From NCBI GenBank assembly GCA_029940175.1, contig JAOZRM010000027.1, positions 5,146 through 20,019 of the forward strand: a stretch of 14,874 nucleotides of DNA. Reading direction: 5' to 3'. Numbering within the stretch: position 1 is the stretch's first letter; every line of letters begins with the position of its first letter. Both the position numbers and the translations under genes were made by a program. The DNA comes from Candidatus Sabulitectum sp. (GTDB lineage Bacteria > Fermentibacterota > Fermentibacteria > Fermentibacterales > JCC-6). Under the pieces are notes generated by a model. It was not told the origin of the DNA, searched no databases, and was given only the letters and a program-made list of their open reading frames with translations. This document shows positions 6,916 through 13,754 of this stretch, piece after piece.

Positions 6916-7557
6916 GTGGGAATTCCGCGTAATTTGATTAAGCAATTCAAGAGGGATCTAAAGGATTCAGAGTACAAAAGATATCAATTGAAGAGCTTTA
7001 TTCTCTTTATCGCAGGGATTGTTGTTTTCACTTTGATTGCAGGTTTTCTTTTTAAGCAGAGCCCCACGCGCCGTCCAACCGGGCGGACTGATGTTGCGTA
7101 CGATTTTCCGGAGGGAACCTGGTTTAATACAGCAGAGCCCCTGAGTTTGTTTGATCAGTTGAAAGGACACGTTGTTGTGGTTCTTTTCAATGATTTTAAT
7201 ACTTTGTCCGATCTTGAGGACCTGACATATTTCTCTATGCTGAACAGTACCTTCCATGATCAGTCTGTAATGTGTCTGGTGGTTTCAGCCGGGAGAAGTG
7301 CAACAACCACTGATTCTCTTGTGAATCAGTGGCATATTGATTTTCCTGTACTCGCGGATCCGGACAGTACAGCTATGGGCACTTTCGGGATAAGGGCTTT
7401 GCCCGGGGTTCTAGTGATTGATGCAACGGCAAGAGTTGCTGCCAGATACTACGAAGACTGGCAGAACATCTCCCTGGAAGCAGTTGTACAGGATCTTATT
7501 GACCAGGGAGTTGCTACTCGATCTCTTGCAAATGAAAAGTACATACCACTGAATTAA
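6916..7557 (+). CDS. Membrane-anchored thioredoxin-fold protein lacking the CXXC motif
   Basis: A 213-residue protein with a basic N-terminus and one transmembrane helix (about 28-46), then a TlpA/AhpC-like thioredoxin fold facing the periplasm. The first core strand is HVVVVLF (85-91). Aligned to TlpA-type proteins, the redox CXXC falls on Thr96-Leu-Ser-Asp99, so neither cysteine is present. The only cysteine is Cys120 in a buried strand. The cis-proline loop is kept (ALPGVLVID, Pro163), as is the FPVLADPDSTAMGTFGI block typical of peroxiredoxin/TlpA folds. It is therefore probably a binding or scaffold protein, not an oxidoreductase. The start is GTG behind AAGGTG. It lies 9 bases after the lipoprotein gene and 27 before sat. 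The fold call is by eye. Confidence 0.72.
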   Translation: MGIPRNLIKQFKRDLKDSEYKRYQLKSFILFIAGIVVFTLIAGFLFKQSPTRRPTGRTDVAYDFPEGTWFNTAEPLSLFDQLKGHVVVVLFNDFNTLSDLEDLTYFSMLNSTFHDQSVMCLVVSAGRSATTTDSLVNQWHIDFPVLADPDSTAMGTFGIRALPGVLVIDATARVAARYYEDWQNISLEAVVQDLIDQGVATRSLANEKYIPLN

Positions 7558-7569
7558 TAAGTTAACTTA
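7558..7569. repeat. 12-base perfect palindrome in the gap before sat
   Basis: TAAGTTAACTTA reads the same on both strands and lies between the thioredoxin-like stop and the sat ribosome site. It could be an operator, but it is AT-rich and may be chance. Confidence 0.2.
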
Positions 7570-7584
7570 AAACAGGAGGACAAG

Positions 7585-8709
7585 ATGATAACACCCCATG
7601 GTGGAAAATTGGTCAGCAGAATAATCAAGGAAAATGATCTACCGGAGAATGCTCTGGTTTTGACCTTGAATGAACGCGAAAAGAACGATCTTGAAATGAT
7701 AAGCTGTGGAGCAATGAGCCCACTTGAAGGCTTTATGAACAAGGTTGACTACGATTCTGTAATTGGAGAAATGCGTCTTAAGAACGGAATTGTCTGGAGC
7801 CTTCCAGTTGTTTTTTCCATGAAAAAAGACGACCCTCAGATTTCTGTTGGTGATACAGTTGTTCTGGAGTATGGTGATAGAATTCGAGGCATGATGGAGA
7901 TCGAAGACATTTTCAGCGCAGACCTGGACCTCGAGGCCAGGGAAACTCTGCTGACAAATGATGAAGCACACCCCGGCGTGCAGTATCTCAAAACACTTTC
8001 GGGCAAATACATCGGCGGGAAGATTAGTGCCCTTGATCTTCGCGATGAAGAGCCTTTCAGAGATCACAGATTGATTCCAGAGGAGACCAGAGCACTTTTT
8101 GAGGAAAAGGGCTGGAAGAGTATTGTAGCATTCCAGACAAGAAATCCAATTCACAGAGCTCACGAGTATCTTCAGAAGGTTTCACTTGAGATGGTTGACG
8201 GTCTTCTTATTCACCCACTGGTAGGAGTCACTAAAGCCGATGATATCCCAGCGGATGTAAGAATGAACTGCTACGAGACCATTCTTGAGAACTACTATCC
8301 ATCTGACCGTACAGCGCTTAGTGTTTTTCCTGCAGCCATGCGCTATGCAGGACCACGAGAGGCTATCTTCCACGCACTTCTCAGGAAGAATTACGGATGT
8401 ACTCACTTCATTGTTGGCAGAGATCACGCTGGAGTAGGGGATTACTACGGCACATTTGATGCCCAGGTGATATTTGATAACTTTACAGCCGAAGAGATAG
8501 ATATTGTTCCTCTGAAGTTTGAGCATGCTTTCTTCTGCAACAAGTGCGGCGGTATGGCAACAGCAAGAACTTGCCCCCACACCGGTGCTGACAGAGTGTT
8601 CCTCTCGGGAAAAAAGGTAAGAGCCATGCTTATTGATGGAATACTTCCTCCTCCGGAGTTCACCCGTCCTGAGATTGCTCAGATCCTAATGGAAGCAGCT
8701 GCAAAGTAG
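7585..8709 (+). CDS. sat: Sulfate adenylyltransferase (ATP sulfurylase), zinc-binding monofunctional type
   Basis: A 374-residue cytoplasmic enzyme that forms adenosine 5'-phosphosulfate and pyrophosphate from ATP and sulfate, and can run in reverse in sulfur oxidation. Signatures are complete: QTRNPIHRAHE (184-194, the nucleotide-binding QxRN and HxxH), MRYAGPREA (252-260) and VGRDHAGVGDYYG (277-289). A zinc site is visible at Cys318, Cys321, Cys330 and a nearby His332 (FCNKCGG then CPH), as in the archaeal/Thermus-type monofunctional enzymes. There is no APS-kinase domain, and the length suits the single-function form. AGGAGGA precedes ATG 7585 with good spacing. It is the last gene before a strong terminator. 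No APS kinase, APS reductase or sulfate transporter is in the window, so assimilation, dissimilation and sulfation cannot be told apart here. Confidence 0.96.
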   Translation: MITPHGGKLVSRIIKENDLPENALVLTLNEREKNDLEMISCGAMSPLEGFMNKVDYDSVIGEMRLKNGIVWSLPVVFSMKKDDPQISVGDTVVLEYGDRIRGMMEIEDIFSADLDLEARETLLTNDEAHPGVQYLKTLSGKYIGGKISALDLRDEEPFRDHRLIPEETRALFEEKGWKSIVAFQTRNPIHRAHEYLQKVSLEMVDGLLIHPLVGVTKADDIPADVRMNCYETILENYYPSDRTALSVFPAAMRYAGPREAIFHALLRKNYGCTHFIVGRDHAGVGDYYGTFDAQVIFDNFTAEEIDIVPLKFEHAFFCNKCGGMATARTCPHTGADRVFLSGKKVRAMLIDGILPPPEFTRPEIAQILMEAAAK

Positions 8710-8735
8710 CTTTCCTGAGAATCATTGTTATAGAT

Positions 8736-8765
8736 GCGGGGGAGGGTAATGCCTTCCCCGCTTTT
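8736..8765 (+). terminator. Rho-independent terminator after sat
   Basis: A 10-base stem pairs GCGGGGGAGG (8736-8745) with CCTTCCCCGC (8752-8761), with one G-U pair and a six-base loop. TTTT follows. It lies 26 bases after the sat stop and probably ends the gmd-sat transcript. Confidence 0.82.
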
Positions 8766-8786
8766 CAGTTCATCTTTGAAGTATGT

Positions 8787-8794
8787 AAGGAGAG
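8787..8794 (+). promoter_or_regulatory. Ribosome binding site deciding the start of the small membrane protein
   Basis: AAGGAGAG lies 6 bases before ATG 8801. It directly abuts the alternative in-frame TTG at 8795, so the ATG is favoured. Confidence 0.6.
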
Positions 8795-8800
8795 TTGTTT

Positions 8801-9172
8801 ATGAAATTTATCAGGATATTTTCGATTGTTCTTAGTGCTCTTTTGCTGGGCGCGCATTTTCGTTGGCATGGAATGGATGTTCTTTCCATTCTTGCTGCTC
8901 TCTTTCCTGCACTGCTTTTCATTAAAAAAGCATGGGCTGCCCGTACGGTGCAGATCCTACTCTTTCTGGGTGGGCTGGAATGGGTAAGAACCACCATAGA
9001 GATTGCTTCAAGACGGATTGATCAAGGTGAGCCATGGGTGAGAATGGCAATAATTCTTGGGGCAGTTGCTGTGTTCACTGCAGTTTCGGCCTTGCCGTTC
9101 TCCAGGAACAAAGGGTTGAGAGAGGAATACGGTCTGGAGAAAACCAGCCAGCCGTCGAGGGTGGAACAATGA
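8801..9172 (+). CDS. Small four-helix integral membrane protein, unknown function
   Basis: A 123-residue inner-membrane protein with four predicted helices at about 4-20, 26-41, 48-66 and 80-100, and a charged cytoplasmic tail (SRNKGLREEYGLEKTSQPSR). A polar stretch with WVRTTIEIASRRIDQGEPWVR joins helices 3 and 4. I recognise no family. The ATG at 8801 is chosen for its strong, well-spaced AAGGAGAG. It follows the sat terminator, so it needs its own promoter or read-through; I see no convincing -35/-10 in the short gap. Its stop overlaps the start of the GNAT gene in an ATGA arrangement, which implies coupled translation. Confidence 0.75.
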   Translation: MKFIRIFSIVLSALLLGAHFRWHGMDVLSILAALFPALLFIKKAWAARTVQILLFLGGLEWVRTTIEIASRRIDQGEPWVRMAIILGAVAVFTAVSALPFSRNKGLREEYGLEKTSQPSRVEQ

Positions 9173-9639
9173 ATAAGATCACTTTGAGACAAATGACAGA
9201 TACGGAGTTCAATTCATTTAAGGTATCCACTGTTAAAAGCTTTGCTGCCGGGAATGTGACAGCTGGTAACTGGGAGGAATCGGGCGCCGAAGACAAGGCC
9301 GGGTCGATGCTTGGGCAGATGCTTCCAGATGGAAATGCTACCACCGGTCACCGGTTTTTTACCATAGCAGATGACAGGGAAGACCTGGGAACCCTCTGGG
9401 TATTTGTACAAGGCAGTTCTGCATTTCTATTTGATATAATGCTCGATGAGAAATTCAGAGGTATGGGGCATGGCAGGCAAACGATGACCGTAATGGAAAA
9501 GATGCTTGCCGATGAAGGAATCCGCGAAATTGAACTTCATGTGTTTGGTCACAATACACCGGCAAGAGCACTGTATCAGAAGATAGGGTACCTTGAAACC
9601 GATGTTACTATGAAGAAAAAACTGTTGATAACATTGTGA
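9169..9639 (+). CDS. GNAT family N-acetyltransferase
   Basis: A 156-residue cytoplasmic acetyltransferase of the GCN5-related fold, which transfers an acetyl group from acetyl-CoA to an amine. The acetyl-CoA pyrophosphate loop is RGMGHG (97-102), preceded by the beta-4 strand LFDIMLDEKF and followed by helix QTMTVMEKMLADEGI. The beta-5/alpha-4 block is ELHVFGHNTPARALYQKIGY, with Asn129 and Tyr136 in the usual places. The N-terminal part (NWEESGAEDKAGSMLGQMLPDGNATTGH) is typical of one common GNAT subgroup. The start is the ATG overlapping the previous stop (ATGA); an upstream in-frame extension into the membrane-protein gene is not credible. The substrate is unknown. Confidence 0.9.
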   Translation: MNKITLRQMTDTEFNSFKVSTVKSFAAGNVTAGNWEESGAEDKAGSMLGQMLPDGNATTGHRFFTIADDREDLGTLWVFVQGSSAFLFDIMLDEKFRGMGHGRQTMTVMEKMLADEGIREIELHVFGHNTPARALYQKIGYLETDVTMKKKLLITL

Positions 9640-9679
9640 GAAGGAGGCTGAGAGAATACCTCAGCCTCTGCTCCACAAT
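9633..9679. terminator. Long hairpin between convergent genes (possible bidirectional terminator)
   Basis: A perfect 9-base stem pairs GAGGCTGAG (9644-9652) with CTCAGCCTC (9660-9668) around a 7-base loop. After a 5-base internal loop on each side, ATTGTG (9633-9638) pairs with CACAAT (9674-9679). It sits between the GNAT and DUF1846 stop codons and takes in the last codons of GNAT. Neither side has a strong T-run, so it may act as an RNA 3'-end stabiliser or in factor-assisted termination. Confidence 0.5.
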
Positions 9680-9686
9680 TTCAAAG

Positions 9687-11195
9687 TCAGCCGTTGTACA
9701 GACGGGAACTGCTGAACCTGGGGTCGCTGGTAACATTTATTCCCAGGCTTCTCAGACCGCTGGCATCACTGGATGATGGCATGTGGGTGAGATGAGCCTC
9801 GCAGTTTTTTAAATCTTTTAGTTTTTCCATTCCTCTTGCAGCAGGTTCAGAGGTTGCTGCACTGACGCTGAGAGCGATCAGCGCTTCCTCAAGGTCAAGA
9901 CGCAGTGGGAGGGAATTTGTGGTTTTCTTAAGGTTGCGTATAGACTGAATAGTGGCCGGGGAAAGAAGATGTACCTGATCTTTAATGCCGGCAAGTTTCT
10001 TAATTGCGTTAAGAACCATGGCTGAAGATGTGTGCATGAGCTTTGTGCTTTTCCCAGTTACAATAGAGCCGTCCGGCAGTTGGAGAGCAGAAGCCCTTAC
10101 ATCATGCAGGTCAGGATTAGCCTCTTCCATCTCTGCCCGTTTTTCAGCTGCCTCAACCACTGATCGATCGTACCTGGTCAGGTTCAAGCTGCTCATTAAC
10201 AGTTCAATTTTCTGAACAGTTTTCTTTTCCGTAAGTCCCATTGCGTATTCACATTTGTAACGGAAATACCTGCGTACGATCTCCTGTTTTGCAGCAAATC
10301 GGACTACTTCGTCATTGACAATGCCGAATCCTACACGATTAACTCCCATATCAGTAGGAGAGGCATAGGGAGAATCACTGCCAGTAATTCTTTCAAGTAT
10401 TCGCTTAACCACAGGAAAGGCCTCTACATCACGATTATAGTTAATGGCAACCTTCTCGTAAGCATCAAGATGGAATGGATCTACCAGATTCACATCCTGC
10501 AGATCTGCAGTGGCAGCCTCGTAAGCATCGTTTACAGGATGCTTCAGGGGCATATTCCAGACAGGGAAAGTCTCAAACTTTGCATATCCGGCCTTTGCCC
10601 CCCTTTGCTGGTCGTGATAGAGCTGGGAAAGGCAGGTAGCCAGTTTGCCGCTTCCAGGCCCTGGCCCGGTAACAACAACAAGAGGTTTTGTGGGTTTGAT
10701 GTAGTCGTTCTTGCCGTACCCCTTTTCACTTACAATGAGATCCACATCAGTTGGATAGCCTTTGGTATAGTAGTGTCTGAAAACATCAACGCCCCTTCTT
10801 TTCAATCCGTTTTCAAAAGAAACAGCAGAAGGCTGGTCTTCAAATCTTGTTATTACCACACCACGGAGTTCAATGCCCCTGGAGCGGAATCCGTCTATGA
10901 GCATCAGAGCATCTGCATCGTATGTGATTCCGAAGTCACCCCTGATCCTTCTTTTTTCTATGTCTCCGGCATAGATGCACAGGATTATTTCTGCACGATC
11001 CCTGAGTTTTTCCAGCAGCCTGATCTTAACATTGGGGTCGTAACCGGGAAGCACTCGAGCTGCATGATGGTCATACATGAGCTTCCCTCCGAACTCAAGA
11101 TAAAGTCTGCCATCAGCACTGTCCACTCTCCTGAGTATCTCTGCAGACTGTTCCTCCAGATATTTCTCGTTGTCAAAACCTGTTTTTCCTATCAA
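9687..11195 (-). CDS. DUF1846 family protein
   Basis: A 502-residue soluble protein matching the DUF1846 family throughout. The family's N-terminus GFDNEKYLEEQS (6-17) and LYLEFGGKLMYDHHAARVLPG (31-51) are present, as are GITYDADALMLIDGF (89-103) and the glycine-rich loop GPGPGSGKLATCLS (177-190), which resembles a phosphate-binding P-loop. A C-terminal CEAHLTHMPSSSD block (465-477) is also present. No reaction is established for the family as far as I know; the loop suggests nucleotide or phosphate binding. The start is TTG 11195, seven bases after AGGAAGGG, and the product begins only a few residues before the conserved GFDNEKYL. A 100-base gap separates it from the upstream SppA gene. I see no clear promoter or terminator there, so it is probably at least partly co-transcribed. 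Confidence 0.9.
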   Translation of the reverse strand: MIGKTGFDNEKYLEEQSAEILRRVDSADGRLYLEFGGKLMYDHHAARVLPGYDPNVKIRLLEKLRDRAEIILCIYAGDIEKRRIRGDFGITYDADALMLIDGFRSRGIELRGVVITRFEDQPSAVSFENGLKRRGVDVFRHYYTKGYPTDVDLIVSEKGYGKNDYIKPTKPLVVVTGPGPGSGKLATCLSQLYHDQQRGAKAGYAKFETFPVWNMPLKHPVNDAYEAATADLQDVNLVDPFHLDAYEKVAINYNRDVEAFPVVKRILERITGSDSPYASPTDMGVNRVGFGIVNDEVVRFAAKQEIVRRYFRYKCEYAMGLTEKKTVQKIELLMSSLNLTRYDRSVVEAAEKRAEMEEANPDLHDVRASALQLPDGSIVTGKSTKLMHTSSAMVLNAIKKLAGIKDQVHLLSPATIQSIRNLKKTTNSLPLRLDLEEALIALSVSAATSEPAARGMEKLKDLKNCEAHLTHMPSSSDASGLRSLGINVTSDPRFSSSRLYNG

Positions 11196-11295
11196 AATAT
11201 TTCCCTTCCTGAATCAATATTGCATGGCTATCCAAGGGAGAAACATTGTGATATTCGATTCCCTCCGCCAGTGAAAGATTTGAGTCGTCCGAATC
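11196..11295. other. 100-base gap between DUF1846 and sppA
   Basis: Apart from the DUF1846 ribosome site (AGGAAGGG on the minus strand), I see no strong promoter, hairpin or ORF here. A separate DUF1846 promoter cannot be excluded. Confidence 0.35.
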
Positions 11296-13638
11296 TTATT
11301 CCACCAATATTACAGGAGCCAGGTAAAGAGGCCTCTCGCTGCTTAGAAATGGATGGTCAGCAAGTTCTTTCACTGTTTCTGACACAGAGGCTGAGAGACC
11401 CGGCATAAGGTCGATTGAACCAAATCCGCTTAACTTTGGGAAAATGACGATTTCAGGATAATTATCATCAATGTCTGCAAGCATTGCTGCGTGAGCGATG
11501 GCATCAACTACACCACCGTTGTAATCGATGAGACCTATCTCAATTGCGTCAGCTCCGGACCAGACTCGCCCCTGCCCGATTGCATCAATTTCCTCGAAAG
11601 TCATTTCTCTGCCCTTTGCTACAGTGGAGACGAAATGGTTATAACCCTCTCGCATAGCATTGAAGTGCCTTTCATGCTGTTCCTCAGTATACGGTTCGAA
11701 GGGGTTTCCAGCATTTCCTGAAGGGTGGATCTCCACTTTTTCAACATTTATACCGATTCTTTCCAGGAGGTCACCGAAGACAAATTTTCCGCTGATTATT
11801 CCAATGGAGCCAGTGACAGTCAATCTGTCGGCGAAGATGGCATCAGCACCGCAGGCCATGTAGTAACCACCGCTTGCGGCCACGCTGCCCATGCTTACCA
11901 CAACAGGCATTCTTTCCCGAATGTTCTCAACGGTATGGTGCATATCATCACTTGCCATTGCATCACCGCCGCCTGAGTTTATTCTCAGGACTATTGCCTG
12001 AACCCCTTCAGTATTTGCTGCCTGTTCAAGCATTGCTGTAACAGTTTCGCTGCCCATTGTGCGTCCCAGAAGTGACCCTCCGCTCTCACCGCGCATAATG
12101 TTACCGTCTGCAACTACCACCGCAACTATTGGCTCAAATCCCCAGTTGGATGATTCCTCAGGGAGGTTATCGTAGAACGAGGAACTCATGGTTTCCACAG
12201 AGTATCCCAGTTCTTCTTCAACAAATTCCTCAAACTGGTCTCTGTAAAGCAGAGTATCCACCATGCCCATGCGAACCATGGACTGACCGGCAAAAGGGGA
12301 TTGCGAAAAGAGAATACTCATCTGAGCAGGCTCCAGACCCCTGCCTTCACTTATTCCACGGACAAGCTCGGATTTGAAGGTCTCAAGAAGGGCTGTTGTT
12401 GCCTCCACCTGAGCCTCTGAGATGTCATATTCTGTAAGTATGTCACTTGCGCTCTTGAATTTTCCTATATGCATGAGATCCGGGTAAACGCCAAGTTTAT
12501 CCAGAAATTCTCTCAGGAAAAAAGTATATCCGCTGAACCCGCTGATTGAAAGCTGGCCTGATTTGTGGATACATATGGCTCTTGCTGCTGTTGCAGCATA
12601 GTAAGAACCGTTCCCGGCATATTCCATGTAAGCATACACAGGTTTACCTGTGGCACGGTAGTCTGTCATTATCTTTCTCAGTTCTTCTGCCTGAGCTCCG
12701 CTAAGAGAGTAGTCTGAAAAATCCACAAGAAGTCCATTTACTCTTGAGTCGTTAACACCTCTTGCCAATGCAGTCATCTGGGCTGTGAAAGATGGATTCC
12801 TGGGTCCCAGGAAAGATCTTGATGGAAGCTCATCTCCCTGGTTAGTACTGTAGCTGAGAAAGTCGGGAAGAGGATCAATGATGCTTGGTTGAGGGTATTC
12901 ATTCAGAATAAGCTCTGCTGTTGATCCAAGATAGTTGTCTTCGTGAATTTCTGCTCCTGCGGAAATACTTGCTTTTCCAAAATCGAACTGGATGCCGGCG
13001 CTGAACAGATCATTATCGCTGTATGCTCCTCTGAATGTCAGACCATCAATTGCCCTGACCTCTGCTCCTGCAGACCAGCGACTGTCTATAATCCCGGACT
13101 CAAACCGGTAATCTCCGGTTAGAGTGACTGTTTCATCGCCCATGGGACGAATGGCCAGGCCTGCTATGTAGCACCCGTCTATGTCTCCTGTTGATGTTCG
13201 TGCAGTAGCACCAAACCCTATATGATCATCCGGCCTCAGGTTCAGACCAAGTGTAAAGAATTTTTCACCATCCTGTGGATGATTCTTTATGGTGGGATCG
13301 TACCATGTGAATCCCAGACCTGCAGAGAAAGAGCTTCCAAGCTGGTATGATCCTGATGTGGTAAACCTTCTCAGGCTCTGGTTATCCTCCCACCAGCCGG
13401 AGAGACCGCCTGACTTGTCCTCCAGTGTAAATCTGTCAAAATGCTCGAAAGTGCTGTCGCTGAATACTGCACCCACGCGCAGTCTTGAACCAACCAGCCA
13501 GCTTGAACCTGCTGGATTAACAAGCAATGTGTTGTCTGCTTCCGGATATGCAGTCCACCAGAACGGTACGCTTGGGCCCGGAGCAGGATCCATAGCCCAG
13601 GAAATAAGAGCCATGGCAATAAACAGAGAACTAGTCAA
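11296..13638 (-). CDS. sppA: Signal peptide peptidase A (SppA, S49) with an N-terminal barrel-like domain
   Basis: A 780-residue exported serine protease. Residues 1-16 form a short hydrophobic signal ending SWA. Residues 30-245 are alternating, glycine/aromatic-rich strands with a NPAGSSW motif near the front, as in small PorV/FadL-like outer-membrane barrels (by-eye resemblance). From about 295 on, two tandem SppA halves follow. The first supplies the general-base lysine in IGKFKSA (Lys395, matching E. coli Lys209). The second supplies the nucleophile in GSVAASGGYY (Ser589, matching E. coli Ser409), with the INSGGGDA and TVTGSIGI blocks. The protease is thus the 67K tandem type with both catalytic residues. 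The usual N-terminal membrane anchor is absent and the barrel-like domain takes its place. The start is TTG after AAAGGTGGTGG; an in-frame CTG six codons earlier would add a lysine to the signal. The Omp85-like gene is directly upstream. Confidence 0.88.
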   Translation of the reverse strand: MTSSLFIAMALISWAMDPAPGPSVPFWWTAYPEADNTLLVNPAGSSWLVGSRLRVGAVFSDSTFEHFDRFTLEDKSGGLSGWWEDNQSLRRFTTSGSYQLGSSFSAGLGFTWYDPTIKNHPQDGEKFFTLGLNLRPDDHIGFGATARTSTGDIDGCYIAGLAIRPMGDETVTLTGDYRFESGIIDSRWSAGAEVRAIDGLTFRGAYSDNDLFSAGIQFDFGKASISAGAEIHEDNYLGSTAELILNEYPQPSIIDPLPDFLSYSTNQGDELPSRSFLGPRNPSFTAQMTALARGVNDSRVNGLLVDFSDYSLSGAQAEELRKIMTDYRATGKPVYAYMEYAGNGSYYAATAARAICIHKSGQLSISGFSGYTFFLREFLDKLGVYPDLMHIGKFKSASDILTEYDISEAQVEATTALLETFKSELVRGISEGRGLEPAQMSILFSQSPFAGQSMVRMGMVDTLLYRDQFEEFVEEELGYSVETMSSSFYDNLPEESSNWGFEPIVAVVVADGNIMRGESGGSLLGRTMGSETVTAMLEQAANTEGVQAIVLRINSGGGDAMASDDMHHTVENIRERMPVVVSMGSVAASGGYYMACGADAIFADRLTVTGSIGIISGKFVFGDLLERIGINVEKVEIHPSGNAGNPFEPYTEEQHERHFNAMREGYNHFVSTVAKGREMTFEEIDAIGQGRVWSGADAIEIGLIDYNGGVVDAIAHAAMLADIDDNYPEIVIFPKLSGFGSIDLMPGLSASVSETVKELADHPFLSSERPLYLAPVILVE

Positions 13639-13754
13639 AATTCCACCACCTTTCAGTTACAGATACATTTAGATTTACCTGCAACCTACCGAATCAGCAG
13701 TGAAAAATGCAAAAACAGCCAGAATCTATCACCAGTGGCTGGTATGGATTCAGG
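13639..13754. other. 116-base gap between sppA and the Omp85-like gene
   Basis: The gap holds the weak minus-strand terminator (13711-13741) and the sppA ribosome site AAAGGTGGTGG. A TTGCAG-17-TGTAAC pair on the minus strand is a poor promoter match. No coding potential is seen. Confidence 0.4.
13711..13741 (-). terminator. Weak rho-independent terminator after the Omp85-like gene
   Basis: On the minus strand CAGCCA and TGGCTG pair (6 bases, 14-base loop, 13716-13741). TTTTT follows directly (13711-13715), with a second T-run a few bases on. The short stem suggests partial termination, letting some transcription continue into sppA. Confidence 0.45.

Noticed and set aside
7639..8163. Minus-strand 174-codon open frame
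   Set aside because: Antisense to the ATP sulfurylase gene, whose motifs are unmistakable.
9034..9168. Upstream extension of the GNAT gene
   Set aside because: It would run in another frame through the membrane-protein gene and add residues unlike any GNAT N-terminus. The ATG at 9169 overlaps the previous stop naturally.
10470..11408. Plus-strand 312-codon open frame
   Set aside because: It lies antisense to the well-conserved DUF1846 gene and into the sppA end. Its translation is Cys/Ser/His-rich with no motif and it has no ribosome site.
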